NCBI GenBank assembly: GCA_030427205.1
Contig: JAUHXC010000006.1
Location: forward strand, 124,001-188,000
DNA: 64,000 bases
From: a bacterium
Lineage (GTDB): Bacteria; Myxococcota_A; Bradymonadia; UBA7976; UBA1532
Reading direction: 5' to 3'
Under the pieces are notes generated by a model. That model made no database searches, was not told the DNA's origin, and worked only from the letters and a program-made list of their open reading frames with translations. The translations under genes were made by a program, and so were the position numbers. Shown piece after piece: positions 63,001-64,000 of this stretch (position 1 is the stretch's first letter; every line of letters starts with the position of its first letter).

Positions 63001-64000
63001 GGTCGGCCCGCACCCCACCGCGGTCCGCTGGATCGGGGCCGACGGCGTCGAGCGCGACGCCCGGCGCGACGTGCTGCCGAGCAGCGCCCGCCGCCTCGAC
63101 CTCGACCGGCTCGTCGGCTTCCACCTCGAGCGCCTGGAGAGCCCGCCCGACGTCGTGCTGCTCAAGGCGCAGCACACGATCCAGCGGGACGACGTGCGGC
63201 TGCTGGCCTACGGCGAGATCCGCAGCCTCGAGCGCACCCCCGGGATACCCCTGCGGCTGACCCACGTCGAGCGCGTCTTCCACGGCGCGGTGCGGGCGAT
63301 GGACTACGCCCTCGGCCGCATCGACCCCCGCCGCCGCCTGCAGTGGAACCGCATCACCCTGCGCGTCGTGCCGCCGGTGCCCTTCCTCGAAGACGAGATC
63401 GCCGCCTACATCGAGCGGCTGTCCCACGCGGTGCTGCGCATCGGGCTCGAGAAAGTGGTGCTGCGCGCCCGGGTCTACGACCGCGACGGCGATCGGGCCG
63501 ACGCGATGCTGCGCGAGATGGTCATCACCCGGCGCCCCGGCGGCCGCAAGCTCGACATCGCGCCTTTGCGCACCCCGTCGACGCTGCCGCTCGCGCCGCT
63601 CGATCACTACCTGCTGCGCCTCGTCGCCGCCCGCCGCCGCGGGCTGACCCCGCCCGACGAGATGATCGCGCTGCTGCAGTCGGCCGACATGCCGCCGTGC
63701 CGCTTCGAGCCGTTCGCCCTCGACGACGCGGGCGATTACGACCCCGCGCCGGCCCGCGGCCGCGGACAGAACCCGGCCGGCGTGGTCTTCGGCATCGCCC
63801 ACGGCCTCGAAGGCCCGCATGGACAGACCCCCAGCCGGGTGCTCTTGATGTCCGACCCGACCCGCAGCATGGGCTCGCTGGCCGAGGCCGAGTGCCGGCG
63901 CATCATCGCCGCGCTCGATCTGGCCGAAGAGCGCCGGCTGCCCCTGGAGTGGATCGCCGTCAGCGCCGGTGCGCGCATCGACTGGGAGAGCGGCACCGAG
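60062..64000 (+). CDS. Single-chain acetyl-CoA carboxylase (biotin carboxylase-BCCP-central-carboxyltransferase), 3' end outside window
   Basis: The frame is open for 1313 codons to the window edge. Residues 1-460 are biotin carboxylase: IGIVNRGEPAVRF, the Gly-rich ATP loop KAAGGGGGRGIR, and EVNTRLQVEHTVTEAV near 295-310. A biotinyl carrier domain follows with ESMKMEV and Lys592 as biotin site. A region of about 550 residues (620-1180) resembles the central scaffold of multidomain ACC (FHGAVRAMDYALGRIDPR). The carboxyltransferase N-lobe starts near residue 1250 (GVVFGIAHGLEG..., AEERRLPLEWIAVSAGARI). It should make malonyl-CoA for the FAS upstream, although an acyl-CoA carboxylase of other specificity cannot be excluded without the missing end. 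GGAG at 60055 and the ATGA overlap with acpS place it in the operon; a second ATG follows at 60065. Confidence 0.93.
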   Translation, partial: MMKSHTPPVKRIGIVNRGEPAVRFLAAVEALHGDDAVEAVALYTDADAGADWITRADAAVRIGAGRAAYLDAETVIDGLERGGCDAAWLGWGFASEDGAFAGALEAAQITILGPRPETMIALGDKIKAKALAEAHDVPVAPWAVVEDAAAAAREAGRIGFPLLIKAAGGGGGRGIRRVDGPGEVAAAFVSARDEAARSFGGGGVFLERLVRRARHVEVQVLGDGEGDVRVFGVRDCSLQRRRQKVIEECPGPPLPAAVEERVTTAARRLCAAVRYRGVGTVEFLYDLDADAAWFLEVNTRLQVEHTVTEAVYRVDLVKAQIDVARGRPLPAVGAAHGHAVEARVCAEDTRRGFTPAPGRLVRFAVPTGPGLRVDTGFVEGEAISAEFDPLVAKLIAWGPDRPTALARLRAALGRARIVVEGGASNLVFLRDLLAVPAVVEGAVDIGLVDRWRRPPARDRGVALLAAAIDRFLAHGDRAAGPERHRVEAGETVRVYRIGRDRFRVQGADGAVSVRYAADGAFEHRLSIGGQSWRIERAEGDTRYLVDGEPHDVPAARGGAIGAPSAALVLDSLVQIGDVVEAGAPVAILESMKMEVRVEAPCAGTVREVCVGAGDQVTAGQLLVVIEPSGAAQTMAQSPIPWSDDAEGRAERVQAAFAGWDADPGALRDAGHIRPAACLPLLATFADIAELFDRRPSAGETAAGGPSEAITTDVWLDTVELRGPERLSPDRALRLGRALAHHGVDLDREGAPLADALMRLRRAGAALGTTRRVAEALLGRLDGLDPDGAARLDVRLLDRLADLDPELFPRVVDAAQRVRSIRVERPARARLLARALDEARRLLDGLRTAAGPDWAAVDAASESLVPGLAPAAALEGCVRAAEAVARRLESYAGGPDCAAIRLADRPAFRFGDGPDSVICVTATPAEVPGLIAAARPGGCGRLDLVLVSPDPSRMPDATLQGLVDTLARPFDPPPCDLCLVAVGPHPTAVRWIGADGVERDARRDVLPSSARRLDLDRLVGFHLERLESPPDVVLLKAQHTIQRDDVRLLAYGEIRSLERTPGIPLRLTHVERVFHGAVRAMDYALGRIDPRRRLQWNRITLRVVPPVPFLEDEIAAYIERLSHAVLRIGLEKVVLRARVYDRDGDRADAMLREMVITRRPGGRKLDIAPLRTPSTLPLAPLDHYLLRLVAARRRGLTPPDEMIALLQSADMPPCRFEPFALDDAGDYDPAPARGRGQNPAGVVFGIAHGLEGPHGQTPSRVLLMSDPTRSMGSLAEAECRRIIAALDLAEERRLPLEWIAVSAGARIDWESGTE

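Noticed and set aside
60005-63820. A 1271-codon minus-strand frame opposite the acetyl-CoA carboxylase
   Set aside because: It has the same low-complexity antisense composition; the plus strand has clear biotin carboxylase and BCCP motifs.

Overview
The window is about 70% GC or more and densely coded, with GC-rich third codon positions. Many genes start with GTG, and ATGA or GTGA stop/start overlaps are frequent. Several large lipoproteins carry Cys/Asp-rich MopE-like repeats, a VWA-like domain or a CotH domain. There is also a DUF4157 protein, a secretion/pilus ATPase and HEAT/TPR scaffold proteins. This mix is typical of Myxococcota and related former deltaproteobacteria. That placement is an inference from gene style, not from a marker-gene search. 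I saw no rRNA, tRNA, CRISPR array, insertion sequence or prophage.

Layout. 1-9.5 kb: leuS with a translationally coupled hydrolase, a MopE-like lipoprotein, a GNAT enzyme, a VWA-like lipoprotein next to a MoxR ATPase, and an XRE regulator/membrane protein pair with a recognisable promoter and operator. 9.5-18 kb: a double GNAT enzyme, a DUF4157 protein, and a coupled run of a helical protein, a FliB/YkgJ-like Cys protein, a TPR protein and a TPR-APH kinase-like fusion. 18-25.5 kb: a PilB/GspE-type ATPase, a ferritin-like protein coupled to an amidohydrolase lipoprotein with a divergent TetR gene, a 12-bp tandem array before coaD, an MBL hydrolase, a fatty acid desaturase and a membrane protein. 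25.5-36.8 kb: a CotH lipoprotein, a very unusual neutral ceramidase-amine oxidase fusion with a divergent LysR gene, hemH and an SDR/DUF2867 protein. 36.8-49.4 kb: a Cys-rich lipoprotein, an HTTM-DCC membrane protein, larE, a HEAT-repeat protein, an orphan TRAP binding protein, and a PLP enzyme coupled to a TetR gene.

The standout is 49.76-64.0 kb: an operon of a 3295-residue type I fatty acid synthase of the mycobacterial/fungal kind (AT-ER-DH-MPT-ACP-KR-KS in one chain), its phosphopantetheinyl transferase AcpS, and a single-chain acetyl-CoA carboxylase that runs off the window. All three are joined by ATGA overlaps. Together they would make malonyl-CoA, activate the carrier protein and build acyl chains, a eukaryote- or actinobacterium-like lipid factory in what looks like a non-actinobacterial genome. 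The TetR gene just upstream is a natural candidate for an acyl-CoA-responsive regulator comparable to mycobacterial FasR. With the desaturase and the ceramidase-amine oxidase, unusual lipid metabolism is a theme of the window.
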